Assembly (NCBI GenBank): GCA_039182515.1
Contig: JBCDCE010000031.1
Coordinates: forward strand, 1-44,888
DNA length: 44,888 nt
DNA from: JBCDCE01 sp039182515
GTDB taxonomy: Bacteria; Pseudomonadota; Alphaproteobacteria; Rhodobacterales; Rhodobacteraceae
Direction: 5' to 3'
Of the stretch, positions 7,837 through 16,608 are shown piece by piece (positions within the stretch are counted from its first letter, which is position 1; each line of letters starts with the position of its first letter). Both the position numbers and the translations under genes were made by a program. The notes beneath the pieces were generated by a model that was not told where the DNA came from, did not search any database, and worked only from the letters and a program-made list of their open reading frames with translations.

Positions 7837-9003
7837 CTACTCAGCAGGTTGCAACGTGATGTCGCGTGTTTTGACCGTGACGCGAGTCTCCGAACTCAAA
7901 CCTGCAGCGCCCAGGCCTGTGCCCACGACAGTGTCCAAAAGCTCGATGAGATTGTTCCCCGCCACATCCTCAAGCTGGGCATCCACAAGCAGCGTCACCA
8001 CCTGGCTCTGCCACGGACTGTCCGGCTCAAAGCGCCATCCGTTTTGGTGATCCTCAAGCACCCCACGCCCCGAAACCACCTGTCCCTCCGCATCCACAAG
8101 CGTGAGCGCGTCTTGCGCAGAAGCTGCATCAAAAGGCCGATCAAAACGGATCACGAGCGGTTCCCTGCTGCCCTGCCGAGGTGTGCTGACCGTCCAAGCA
8201 TTGAGCTCCGGCACGCTGCGCAAGGGCGCGGACACTTGGAAGTCTTGCGAAAAAGCCGTGGTCTGCCGCTGAGCACCCAGAGCCGCAGGCCAACCCTCTT
8301 TCACCACCAGCGCATAGCGCTGCCCTTCTTCAAGCGCCGGCCCAAGCGCCAGGTTTTGCGCCACCCCGCGCTTGATCCGGCCTGGGTCCATCAAAAGCGT
8401 CAGCCGCGTGCGGTCCGCGTTCCATAGCTCCTGTTTGAACGTCATGAAGGCCGCGCCATCCTCTTGGCCCTGCGCATTCGCAAGCGCAATAAACTCGCCT
8501 GCTCGATGCGGCTGCATCGGTGTCGAGAAATGGATGTAAAAACGCAGGGTGTTTTCAGGGATCTGCGGCCCGCTTGGATAAATCGCGAGCACTTCGGGGC
8601 GGACCAAGGCTTCGCCAGAGCCAATCACAAAGTCTCGCAAAACGGGCTGAGCGTCTGGCCCACCCACAAAACTGCGGACGGTATAGGCTTGATCCATCAA
8701 AAACCCGAAAGCCGGTTTAAAGACCACATCCGCCCCATGTTTTTCATAGGTGCCCGCAAGGGGAAGCTTGCCTGTGCAACAGCTCTGGGCGGCGCCCAAA
8801 AACACTTGCAAGTTGGCCTCGAGCGCACCGTGGTCTGCGACCCCCGGCAAAGCCGCCACAACGGGATCGGTTGTGGCTTTGGGCAAAGTGACAACGCTGT
8901 CTTGCGCCGTCACCGTTGTCGCAAAGAGCGCGCTGCCCAGAGCCAAGGCACAGGCCCCAAGCCTGACGCGCGACAGCGCATATTTGATCAAGCTTGAGAC
9001 CAT
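7837..9003 (-). CDS. exported protein with C-terminal SbsA/Big_5-type Ig-like domain
   Basis: A 388-residue exported protein. The signal peptide runs from MVSSLIKYAL to about ATTVTAQ (residue 35). The last ~100 residues contain EPLVIRFDRPFDAASAQDALTLVD and VDAQLEDVAGNNL, typical of bacterial Ig-like folds of the SbsA/Big_5 type. A second similar stretch (TLRFYIHFSTPMQ) lies in the middle. I chose ATG 9001-9003 because it begins the signal peptide and lies 10 bases after the stop of the upstream gene. The two form an operon of secreted proteins. No catalytic motif is seen, and a structural or envelope role is a guess. Confidence 0.72.
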   Translation of the reverse strand: MVSSLIKYALSRVRLGACALALGSALFATTVTAQDSVVTLPKATTDPVVAALPGVADHGALEANLQVFLGAAQSCCTGKLPLAGTYEKHGADVVFKPAFGFLMDQAYTVRSFVGGPDAQPVLRDFVIGSGEALVRPEVLAIYPSGPQIPENTLRFYIHFSTPMQPHRAGEFIALANAQGQEDGAAFMTFKQELWNADRTRLTLLMDPGRIKRGVAQNLALGPALEEGQRYALVVKEGWPAALGAQRQTTAFSQDFQVSAPLRSVPELNAWTVSTPRQGSREPLVIRFDRPFDAASAQDALTLVDAEGQVVSGRGVLEDHQNGWRFEPDSPWQSQVVTLLVDAQLEDVAGNNLIELLDTVVGTGLGAAGLSSETRVTVKTRDITLQPAE

Positions 9004-9013
9004 GGCGCGCGCC

Positions 9014-10252
9014 CTATTGGGCTTTATCCGCCCAATATTGCGGGAAGTCGAACTCCGCCACGAGATTGTGCAAACGGTTCGGGAAACCATTGAAATTGCT
9101 GTCCATATTCAGGCTTCCCGTATACATATCGCGCGTCAGCGAGACGAAGAAATTGTCACCCAAAGGCGCAATTTGCAGCGACATGCCATCAAACATCACA
9201 GCCTTTCCGGTATCGCCCACAGGCATCAAAGGGGAAGTGTCGGACTGTCCGCCGCGCGGCAAATCATCGGGCGTTATGCCTTTTTTGCCGCCCAAGCTCG
9301 CCACAGGGATCACATGCGGTGAGCGGCTGTTGGAGGTCAAAAAGAGCGACTCTTCGCCCTTCAAATTATAAGACACCATATCGAGCGGTTGGCCATTGCC
9401 GTAGTCCATCAGCGTTTTGGCCGTGATCTTGGCACCGTCCACAATCTGGTCGAGCTCAATCAGCACAATCGGGCTACAGGTATAGGCCGCCACAAGCTGC
9501 GCTTTGCCGTCAATCTCGTGGATCGACATGGCCCGAATAGGCGCGCGGGTCTCATATTGGTCGTGGCTGATGTGGTACATCTCGACATTGGTGGCGGACT
9601 GTTCGCCGGTAAACGGCACAGGGATCCGCCGCAGGGTCGACAAGAAGTTCTCAAACGCCACGCCCGAGACAAAGAGCTCGCCGTCGTAGAACTCCATGTC
9701 CATGATCGCCAGCGAACTCAGCTTGATATTGCCCTTGGCCAGGTCCCGCACCAAAGGGGCCCCTTTGCCAAGGCCGCGGGGGCGAAAGGTTGTCTCTTGA
9801 TCAGGGAAGTGGTCCAAAGCCTGCTTTTGGAACGACAGCCCGCCCAGATCCACCAAAGAGATCTCAGCCGCTTGGTTCACCTTCACAATCGCAGGCGCGG
9901 ATTCGAAATTACCGATCCGGGACACAGAGATATAGATCTCTTCCGAGAGGGGATGTACCGCCATGTCGTTGATGGCCAAGGCGCTGGACGGCACGCCCAA
10001 AACGTCGGCAATCTTCACATCGATATCGAGAATATTCACCGGCGCCACTTGGGCTGGTGCGGCATCCGCCGTCAGATCAAAGGCGTAGATCGCGCCGTTG
10101 TAATTGTCGCCGACAAAAAGCGTGCCGGTGTCAGAAAACTCAAGCGCACCCGCAAATTTCAGATCCAAGCTTTTGTCTTTCGCCATGGCAGCGCCAGCAA
10201 AACTCGCTGCGAGCAACAGGCCCGCGAGGGCGCTTCGTTTAAATGTCTGCAT
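9014..10252 (-). CDS. exported protein, beta-propeller-like, function unknown
   Basis: A 412-residue protein starting at ATG 10250-10252, with GGAGG about 7 bases upstream. The signal peptide is MQTFKRSALAGLLLAASFAGAAMA. The mature part has repeated strand-rich motifs (GALEFSDTGTLFVGDNYNGAIYAFDL, MAVHPLSEEIYISVSR, LAIMDMEFYDGELFVSG, ESLFLTSNSRSPHVIPV), which read like blades of a beta-propeller. I recognise no named family. It lies directly upstream of the Ig-like secreted gene (10-base gap), so the two products probably work together in the periplasm or outside the cell. A LysR gene diverges 173 bases away. Confidence 0.7.
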   Translation of the reverse strand: MQTFKRSALAGLLLAASFAGAAMAKDKSLDLKFAGALEFSDTGTLFVGDNYNGAIYAFDLTADAAPAQVAPVNILDIDVKIADVLGVPSSALAINDMAVHPLSEEIYISVSRIGNFESAPAIVKVNQAAEISLVDLGGLSFQKQALDHFPDQETTFRPRGLGKGAPLVRDLAKGNIKLSSLAIMDMEFYDGELFVSGVAFENFLSTLRRIPVPFTGEQSATNVEMYHISHDQYETRAPIRAMSIHEIDGKAQLVAAYTCSPIVLIELDQIVDGAKITAKTLMDYGNGQPLDMVSYNLKGEESLFLTSNSRSPHVIPVASLGGKKGITPDDLPRGGQSDTSPLMPVGDTGKAVMFDGMSLQIAPLGDNFFVSLTRDMYTGSLNMDSNFNGFPNRLHNLVAEFDFPQYWADKAQ

Positions 10253-10425
10253 CTCTTGTGTCCTCCAAAAAAGGTCTATCCCGGGGCAAATTTTCTCAGC
10301 CCGCGCGCAGGCCGCAGGCGGCAAAGGCGCGCAAAGGCAGTCATTGAGATGGGACAAGCCTAGGCCCTGACGATTATTTCCACTATTGGGTAAATACAGA
10401 ATCTATTAATCAGAAAAACCGAACA

Positions 10426-11355
10426 ATGATCGACCACCTTAGGCAAATGGCCATCTTCGCCCGAGTTGTAGATGAAGGCTCTTTCCGCGCGGCTGCTCAA
10501 GATCTGGGGCTTGCTCCGTCGCGCATCAGCGAAACGGTCTCTGAGCTTGAAGCCTATCTTGGCCTCACCCTTCTCTACCGCACAACCCGCAAGATCACGC
10601 TCACAAACGAAGGCCGCATTTTTTATGCCCGTGTGGTTGAGATGCTGCGCAATGCAGAAGCCGGTCTCAATGAGCTCAACGCCCTATCGCTTGATCCGGT
10701 CGGTGCATTGCGCATTTCAATCCCGGCGTTTCTGGCGTCCAGCCCTCTTTCAACAGCCGTTGCGGGATTTGCGCGCTTGCACCCAAATGTGGCGTTTTCT
10801 GTCTCTTATACGGATCATCCGGTAGATATCATCGAAGGTGGCTTTGACCTTGTGGTGCGCGTGGGCTGGCTGGACGACAGCCAAATGATGTCACGCAAAC
10901 TGGCGGAAGGGATGCGGGTGTTGGTCGCGGGGACAGAGTACGCCCGCCAACACAGCACCCCGCAAACACCCGAGGATTTGGAAGACTGGGATTGGATCCG
11001 CTACCGCCAACGCGCAGACACAACCGAGATGGTCTCCACCTCCGGTCAAAAGGCCAAAGTCACCGGCAACGCGCAGATTGAGGTCGATAGCATCGACGCG
11101 CTCTATCATTTCGCTGTTCAAAACATGGGCGTGACGATCCTGCCGTCTTTTCTGGCAGAGCGCGGCATTGCAGCGGGTGACCTGATCCAGCTTTTGCCCG
11201 ATTGGCACCTTCGCCAGCTGGGCGTTTATGCGGTCTGGCCAGACAAATCGCGTCGCGAAAGCCTGTGTTTGCTCTTTGTGCGCTATCTGGCGGATCAAGG
11301 GCTCTGCAAATATGAGATGGGCAAATCTGAAACGGATCAAAACGCGCCCGTTTAA
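10426..11355 (+). CDS. LysR-family transcriptional regulator
   Basis: A 309-residue DNA-binding regulator. The winged helix-turn-helix fills residues 1-60 (MAIFARVVDEGSFRAAAQDLGLAPSRISETVSELEAYLG, then LLYRTTRKITLTNEGR), followed by a periplasmic-binding-like effector domain. The TTRKITLTNEGR wing resembles the CrgA/AaeR-like branch. It diverges from the secreted-protein operon 9014-10252, so those genes are possible targets, although I find no clear T-N11-A dyad in the 173-base gap. The phnM gene lies 372 bases downstream and is probably separate. Confidence 0.9.
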   Translation: MIDHLRQMAIFARVVDEGSFRAAAQDLGLAPSRISETVSELEAYLGLTLLYRTTRKITLTNEGRIFYARVVEMLRNAEAGLNELNALSLDPVGALRISIPAFLASSPLSTAVAGFARLHPNVAFSVSYTDHPVDIIEGGFDLVVRVGWLDDSQMMSRKLAEGMRVLVAGTEYARQHSTPQTPEDLEDWDWIRYRQRADTTEMVSTSGQKAKVTGNAQIEVDSIDALYHFAVQNMGVTILPSFLAERGIAAGDLIQLLPDWHLRQLGVYAVWPDKSRRESLCLLFVRYLADQGLCKYEMGKSETDQNAPV

Positions 11356-11519
11356 CCATAAGTTCCACACCACACCGCTGGTTTGTCAGCTTGCAGGGGA
11401 CCCTTTCAGATGATCCCAGGGCCACAGACCCCAAGCTTCACAAGCTGTTAAGCCCGCGTGTTTTCTATGGGCGCAGCAGGCGTTGCAGGTAAACGTTTGG
11501 TTAACAAAAAGCAGCCTGT

Positions 11520-11559
11520 GCATACCTTCTGCATACATAAGGGCATACGCAAAGCATAC
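11520..11559. repeat. four phased GCATAC direct repeats
   Basis: GCATAC occurs at 11520, 11531, 11543 and 11554, giving steps of 11, 12 and 11 bases, about one helical turn each. All copies would face the same side of the DNA, as in binding sites for tandem regulators. PhoB boxes have the same 11-base phasing but a different sequence (CTGTCAT type). They lie about 170 bases upstream of phnM. Confidence 0.6.
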
Positions 11560-11629
11560 GCGATGTGCAGAGGTTAAATAACTGATATATCGATAATTTT
11601 AGGCTTTCTGCGAATTTTAAGAAAATTGA

Positions 11630-11643
11630 GCACCGTACGGTGC
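11630..11643. promoter_or_regulatory. 14-base perfect palindrome upstream of phnM
   Basis: GCACCGTACGGTGC is fully self-complementary and lies 84 bases upstream of the phnM start. It is followed by CCTTTCT. It could be a dimeric repressor site. As a hairpin it would be too short-looped to be stable. No other copy was noticed in the window. Confidence 0.4.
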
Positions 11644-11727
11644 CCTTTCTATATCCTTAACTTGGCCACCGTTGCGCAATGCTTCGGGATGTCCCAATAA
11701 ATGGGAACGGTCGAACAAGGACAAAAT

Positions 11728-12888
11728 ATGCACTCACAAACCCCAGCCGATCCGCCACTCATTCTGGCCAACGCTGAGCTTGTCTTGCGAGACGCTGTGG
11801 TAAGAGGCGCCGTGACCGCCCAAGCCGGTAAAATCATTGAGATCAAAGAAGGCGGCGCAGTGCCGCTTGGGGCCATCGATTGTGAGGGCGACTTTGTCCT
11901 GCCCGGCCTCATTGAGCTTCACACGGACAACCTTGAGCGCCACCTAGAGCCCCGCCCCGCCGTGGCCTGGCCGACGCTTGCGGGCATCATGGCACATGAC
12001 GCGGAGCTTGCGGGCGCAGGCATTACAACGGTGTTTGACGCTCTGCGCCTGGGCTCCATTCACAACAACACCGCCAGCAAGCCCGGATACGCGCGCAACC
12101 TAGCAAACGCGCTCTTGGCCGCGCGCGCGGGCGGCTATCTTAAGATCAGTCACTTCTTGCATCTCAGAGCAGAGATTTGCTCGGCCACACTGCTCGATGA
12201 AATGGCGCATTTTGGCCCTGAAGACCGCGTGGGGATCGTGAGCCTGATGGATCACACACCCGGCCAACGGCAGTTTCGAGACATGGGCCTTCTGAAAACC
12301 TACATCGGCAAAAAGCGAAAGCTGACTGATGAGGAATTCGCAGAGCACGTCTCACGCCTTAAGGGCCTGCAAAAGATTTATGGGGCCAAACATGAAGTGG
12401 GAGCTCTGCGCGAGGCCAGACGCTACGGCGCGGTGCTCGCCAGCCACGACGACACGACGCGCGCCCATGTAGAAACATCCTTTGAAAACAACGTCAGCTT
12501 CGCCGAATTTCCCACCACATTGGAGGCGGCTGAGGCCTGCCACGAGAAAGGCATTTCGGTAATGGTCGGCGCGCCCAATTTGGTGCGGGGTGGGTCGCAC
12601 TCTGGCAATGTCTCAGCGCTGGAATTGGCCGAAGCGTACCTCTTGGACATGGTCTCATCAGACTATGTGCCCGGCGCGCTTTTGATGTCGGCTTTTGAGT
12701 TGGCGCGGCTCTGGGACGACCTGCCGCGCGCTGTGGCTTGTGTGAGCACAGGCCCGGCCAAAGCCGCGGGGCTGAGCGACAGAGGTGCCCTAGAGACAGG
12801 GCTCAACGCGGATCTCATCCGCGTGAAGGAGATCAGCCAAACACCTGTTTTGAAGGGCGTTTGGCACAATGGCGAACGGGTCAGCTGA
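11728..12888 (+). CDS. phnM: PhnM-type alpha-D-ribose 1-methylphosphonate 5-triphosphate diphosphatase
   Basis: This 386-residue metal-dependent amidohydrolase-fold enzyme removes diphosphate from ribose-1-methylphosphonate-5-triphosphate in the C-P lyase pathway. It is collinear with E. coli PhnM: LPGLIELHTDNLE (residues 58-70, metal site), SLMDHTPGQRQF (172-183), ASHDDTTRAH (238-247), AEFPTTLEAAEA (259-270) and GAPNLVRGGSHSGN (281-294). I place the start at ATG 11728, with AAGGA 6 bases upstream. An in-frame ATG at 11701 would add nine residues. No other phn gene (phnG-L, phnJ) is in the window, so the gene is isolated here. It converges with the next gene after 12 bases. Confidence 0.9.
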   Translation: MHSQTPADPPLILANAELVLRDAVVRGAVTAQAGKIIEIKEGGAVPLGAIDCEGDFVLPGLIELHTDNLERHLEPRPAVAWPTLAGIMAHDAELAGAGITTVFDALRLGSIHNNTASKPGYARNLANALLAARAGGYLKISHFLHLRAEICSATLLDEMAHFGPEDRVGIVSLMDHTPGQRQFRDMGLLKTYIGKKRKLTDEEFAEHVSRLKGLQKIYGAKHEVGALREARRYGAVLASHDDTTRAHVETSFENNVSFAEFPTTLEAAEACHEKGISVMVGAPNLVRGGSHSGNVSALELAEAYLLDMVSSDYVPGALLMSAFELARLWDDLPRAVACVSTGPAKAAGLSDRGALETGLNADLIRVKEISQTPVLKGVWHNGERVS

Positions 12889-12900
12889 AGGAACTCAGCG

Positions 12901-13608
12901 CTACACCGATCGGGTGATGCCCCCGTCTACGCGAATGTTCTGACCGGTGATATAGGCCCCACCTGATGAGGCCAAAAAGGCCACAACGCTGGCGATTTCG
13001 CCCAAAGAGCTGCCATAACGCCCCATCGGGATCATCGCGCGGAACTCTTCCTTTTCAGGCAAGCTGTCAATGAAGCCCGGCAGCACGTTGTTCATGCGGA
13101 TGTTCTCAGCCGCATATTTATCAGCAAAGAGCTTGGTATAAGCCGCAAGCCCTGCGCGCATCACGCCTGAGGTTGGAAACACCGGATTGGGCTCAAAAGC
13201 CGCAAAGGTGGAGATGTTGATAATCGCCCCGCCGCCTTGCTGTTGCATGATCGGGGTCACGAGGCGCGTGGGGCGCACGGCGTTGAGGAAATAGACCTCC
13301 ATGCCCTCGTGCCAATCATCATCCGTGAGCTCCAAAATCGGCGCGCGCGGGCCATGGCCTGCTGAGTTTACGAGCACATCCACCCGGCCCCAATGGTCCA
13401 TCGCGACGTCTACAAGCTTTTGCAAATCCTCGGTCGACTTATTCGTCCCTGTGATCCCCACACCGCCCAACTCCTGGGCCAAAGCCTCGCCTTTTCCTGA
13501 AGAAGACAGGATCCCAACTTTAAAGCCATCTGCCGCCAAAGCACGGGCGCTATCTGCGCCCATGCCAGAGCCGCCAGCCGTGATCAAAGCCACTTTTACG
13601 TCAGACAT
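12901..13608 (-). CDS. SDR-family protein lacking the YxxxK catalytic motif
   Basis: A 235-residue short-chain dehydrogenase-fold protein. Cofactor-binding motifs are present: ITAGGSGMG (residues 9-17) and NSAG (81-84). Ser133 in NISTFAA sits at the usual catalytic Ser. The expected YxxxK is replaced by SGVMR (Ser147, Arg151) before AGLAAYTK. The C-terminal GQNIRVDGGITRSV is normal. This could be an SDR subgroup with a different proton relay, or one that is not a dehydrogenase. The start has AGGAAAG upstream. It is the downstream-most gene of a minus-strand block after the FAD oxidase (82-base gap), so it may act on the same substrate. Confidence 0.8.
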   Translation of the reverse strand: MSDVKVALITAGGSGMGADSARALAADGFKVGILSSSGKGEALAQELGGVGITGTNKSTEDLQKLVDVAMDHWGRVDVLVNSAGHGPRAPILELTDDDWHEGMEVYFLNAVRPTRLVTPIMQQQGGGAIINISTFAAFEPNPVFPTSGVMRAGLAAYTKLFADKYAAENIRMNNVLPGFIDSLPEKEEFRAMIPMGRYGSSLGEIASVVAFLASSGGAYITGQNIRVDGGITRSV

Positions 13609-13690
13609 ATCTCTTTCCTCATTTCCAGTTTCTGGATGTCATCCAAGATGTTCATCGATAGGGACCCCTTCTGCCAGGGTGCGCAGGCCC

Positions 13691-14902
13691 TCAGATAACG
13701 GCTTTCTCCACGATCTTGTTCCCAGCCGGGATCCGGTCGAAATGGAACTGCGACAGATCCAGGGTTTTGTAAGCCCCATGGACCATCATCTCAGCCGTGC
13801 CCCGCCCCATGGCGGGCGATTGCTGCAGGCCATGGCCAGAGAACCCGTTGATGAAATAAAAGTTTTTCACCTCAGGATGCGGGCCCAGGATCGCATTGTG
13901 ATCGAAAGTGTTCATGGCGTAGTGCCCCGCCCATTCCGATTGCACTTTGATCGCGTCAAACTGCGGGATGCGGCTGGCAAGAATGGGCCAGACATGGCTT
14001 TCCCAAAGGCTGTGATCCATGGTGAAATCATCGTACTCCACAGCCGGATCAATCTCCGCGTGAGCCCCGCATTGATAAGTGCCACCGCCGTTTTCGCGCA
14101 CGTGCACGCCGGAAGGATCAATCGTGAGCGGCAGATCCCGATCCAGCGGCTTTTCAGCAGAAAAGACCCAAGAATAGCGTTTGCGCGGCTCAACGGGCAG
14201 ATCAAAGCCTAGCATCCGCGTGGTGCGCGCGGCCCTAGGCCCGGAAGCGTTGAGCACTTGTCCGCAGGAAATGACCTCGCCAGAGGCCAGGGTCACGCTC
14301 TCCACACGGGTGCCATCCGCGCTTTTTGTGAGCGCGACCACTTCGTTCTCGATATACTCGACGCCCCGCTCCCGCGAGATCCTGCGCCACCAATCAAAAA
14401 CCGCCGTGCCGTCCCAAAAGCCCTCATCGACTAAGTTGATCGAGCCCAAAAGGATGTCATCCACGTGATAAAAGGGATAGGCCGCTTCGATCTCGTCCGC
14501 GCTCATCAGTTGAGTCGCAGCTCCGGCTTTGAGCTGCACCTTTTGATTGTCGCGCAACACGTCTGCAAAAGCGGGCGTGTCGGCCAAATACATATAGCCA
14601 AAGGACCGGATTGAGAGCTCAGGCACACGCGGATCGTTGCCCATATAGCGCGGCAGGTTCTTCACAAAATCCGCTGCGAACTGGCTGATGCGCACGTTCA
14701 ACTCGCCTGAAAACTGCTGGCGCATGCAAGAGTTGGTGCGCATGGTCGAGGTATTTTCATAGCTCATGTCCCGGTCCACAACCAAAACCTTGCCTTTGAA
14801 TTCCGTGTCATCTGACAAAAACCAAGCGGTGGACGCGCCCATCATCGCACCCCCAATGATCACGATGTCATAAGATCCATGTTCTGGGGTTTTGGCGTTC
14901 AT
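13691..14902 (-). CDS. FAD-dependent oxidoreductase of the DAO family
   Basis: A 403-residue flavoprotein of the D-amino-acid oxidase/sarcosine oxidase (DAO) superfamily. It opens with the FAD-binding YDIVIIGGAMMGASTAW (Rossmann dinucleotide motif) and ends with the second FAD motif FINGFSGHGLQQSPAMGRG. Its layout is close to FOXRED1 and dimethylglycine/sarcosine oxidase-type proteins, which oxidise N-methyl or secondary amines. The exact substrate is not set by sequence. The start overlaps the hyuB stop by four bases (ATGA at 14899-14902), so it is co-translated with hyuA and hyuB. The context suggests oxidation of the amine released by the hydantoinase. Confidence 0.87.
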   Translation of the reverse strand: MNAKTPEHGSYDIVIIGGAMMGASTAWFLSDDTEFKGKVLVVDRDMSYENTSTMRTNSCMRQQFSGELNVRISQFAADFVKNLPRYMGNDPRVPELSIRSFGYMYLADTPAFADVLRDNQKVQLKAGAATQLMSADEIEAAYPFYHVDDILLGSINLVDEGFWDGTAVFDWWRRISRERGVEYIENEVVALTKSADGTRVESVTLASGEVISCGQVLNASGPRAARTTRMLGFDLPVEPRKRYSWVFSAEKPLDRDLPLTIDPSGVHVRENGGGTYQCGAHAEIDPAVEYDDFTMDHSLWESHVWPILASRIPQFDAIKVQSEWAGHYAMNTFDHNAILGPHPEVKNFYFINGFSGHGLQQSPAMGRGTAEMMVHGAYKTLDLSQFHFDRIPAGNKIVEKAVI

Positions 14903-16608
14903 AAGTCCTCTCCTCGCGCAACGGCCGCTTCGACCTCCGCAATGTCTTCGGGCGACAAATTATAGTCCTCTTGGGCCGTCTCAGCCGAGATATACCCTCT
15001 TGCAAGGTCGCGCTTAACGGCCTCCACAGAGCGCTCAGCTGGATCGCCGTAGCCTGCCCCTCCTGGGAAAGCCATCACCACTTTGCGCCCGTGAGCGACA
15101 AATTGTTTGCCTTTGCCATTCATCGCGCTGCCGTCGTCTTGAGCGATGGTCGTTGGGGCCCCTGCTCCACCACCACGCCTGCCGCGGGCGGGATGACCCA
15201 CTCGGTCAAACATGGCTTGGATATCAAACTCATGGCCCTCTTGCGCGCCCACTTCCATGTATTGCCCCAAGCCGCCGCGCTGTTTGCCTGCCCCGCCCGA
15301 GTCAGGGCGCAACTCCTTGCGCCAGATGATCACAGGGCCTGCATGCTCCGTGGCCTCAATAGGCATGGTCATCACGCCAGACGGAAAGGCCGTGGCGTTG
15401 AGCCCGTCGTGCTCAGGCCGCGCGCCAGAGCCACCGGAATTGAAGGTCAACACCTCAGAGCGCCGAGCTGTGCTTGGTGCAGGCGCATCGGTGCGCGGGC
15501 GCAGCGACACTTGGAAATTGCACAGGCACCCCGCCCCTTCCGCAGGGACCAATCCTGGAACGATCTTGTCAAACGCATCATAAACCGCGTCTGGCACAAA
15601 ATGCCCCACGATATGGCGCAGCGCCACAGGGGCGGGATGCAGCGCATGCACAATGGAATTTTCAGGCGCTGTGATCTCAAAAGGCGCTAAGCTCGCCGCA
15701 TTGTTGGGGATCTCAGGCGCAATGGCCACTTTGAGCGCATAACACGCGTAAGCCTTGGCATAAACAAGCGGGCAATTGATCCCCTTCTTGTCGAGGCCAG
15801 ACGTGCCTTCGAAATCCGTGAGGATTCGGTCGCGTTCCACGCTCACCTTCACCTTCAACGTGATCGGGCGCTCAAAACCATCCACGGTCATTTCACCCGA
15901 GGCCGACTTTTGTGGCAAAGCCGCAATCCGCTCCAACGTCGCCCGGCGCGAATTGCTCAAGATGAACTCCGCGATGCCACTGAGATCGGAAAGCGCAAAC
16001 TCTTCCATCATCTGGCACAGGCGACGATGGCCAATCTCGTTGCACGTGGTCAGGGCGTAAATGTCGCCGATAAGCTGATCGGGCTCGCGCACGTTGCCGC
16101 GAATGATGCGCGTGAGTGTCTCGTCCACCGTGCCGCGATCCGCGAATTTCATGATCGGGATATAAAGCCCCTCTTCATAAACCGAATGCGCATCCGCCCC
16201 AAAGCCGCGCCCGCCAATATCCACGATATGCGCGGTGCAGGCAAAAAACCCAACGTGCTTGCCACCATAAAACGACGGTGTGACCATGGTGATGTCATGC
16301 AGGTGGCCCGTACCTTCCCAAGGATCATTGGTGATGTAGACGTCACCTTCATGAATGTTCTCACGCCCAATGCGCCTGATGAAATGCGCCACGGCATCTG
16401 CCATCGCATTCACATGGCCAGGTGTGCCAGTGACGGCTTGGGCAAGCATCTGCCCTTCAAGATCATAGACCCCCGCAGAGAGATCCCCCGCTTCGCGCAC
16501 AGAGGTCGAAAAGGCTGTCCGTACAAGGGCTTGCGCTTGCTCTTCGACCACAGAGATCAAGCGGTTCCACATGACCTGATAGGCCACTTTTGAAGGATCT
16601 TTGCTCAT
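14899..16608 (-). CDS. hyuB: hydantoinase B / oxoprolinase-type subunit
   Basis: The 569-residue B subunit of an ATP-dependent hydantoinase/5-oxoprolinase-type ring-opening enzyme. Typical features are the N-terminal MWNRLISVVEEQAQALVRTAFS, then REAGDLSAGVYD, and the strongly conserved ITNDPWEGTGHLHDIT and HIVDIGGRG. The true start is ATG 16606-16608, which overlaps the hyuA stop by four bases (ATGA). A longer open frame exists but reads back into hyuA. With HyuA it would hydrolyse a cyclic imide or lactam using ATP. Length fits the family. Confidence 0.9.
   Translation of the reverse strand: MSKDPSKVAYQVMWNRLISVVEEQAQALVRTAFSTSVREAGDLSAGVYDLEGQMLAQAVTGTPGHVNAMADAVAHFIRRIGRENIHEGDVYITNDPWEGTGHLHDITMVTPSFYGGKHVGFFACTAHIVDIGGRGFGADAHSVYEEGLYIPIMKFADRGTVDETLTRIIRGNVREPDQLIGDIYALTTCNEIGHRRLCQMMEEFALSDLSGIAEFILSNSRRATLERIAALPQKSASGEMTVDGFERPITLKVKVSVERDRILTDFEGTSGLDKKGINCPLVYAKAYACYALKVAIAPEIPNNAASLAPFEITAPENSIVHALHPAPVALRHIVGHFVPDAVYDAFDKIVPGLVPAEGAGCLCNFQVSLRPRTDAPAPSTARRSEVLTFNSGGSGARPEHDGLNATAFPSGVMTMPIEATEHAGPVIIWRKELRPDSGGAGKQRGGLGQYMEVGAQEGHEFDIQAMFDRVGHPARGRRGGGAGAPTTIAQDDGSAMNGKGKQFVAHGRKVVMAFPGGAGYGDPAERSVEAVKRDLARGYISAETAQEDYNLSPEDIAEVEAAVARGEDL

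Larger units (their letters stand above)
11356..11727. other. 372-base regulatory region upstream of phnM
   Basis: No gene is supported in this gap. It holds an AT-rich stretch from about 11568 to 11625, four phased GCATAC repeats (11520-11559) and the 14-base palindrome GCACCGTACGGTGC (11630-11643), all listed separately. The left part has a small inverted repeat (AAGCTTCACAAGCT at about 11432-11445). The density of repeated and symmetric elements suggests regulated expression of phnM. Confidence 0.5.

Noticed and set aside
9389..10363. Long plus-strand open frame opposite the exported beta-propeller-like gene
   Set aside because: It is antisense to a gene with clear signal peptide and ribosome-binding site, and has His/Arg-rich composition typical of a GC-rich shadow frame.
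11520..11559. GCATAC array as replication iterons or CRISPR
   Set aside because: Only four 6-base copies, no replication gene nearby and spacers of 5-6 bases; a regulatory site is more likely.
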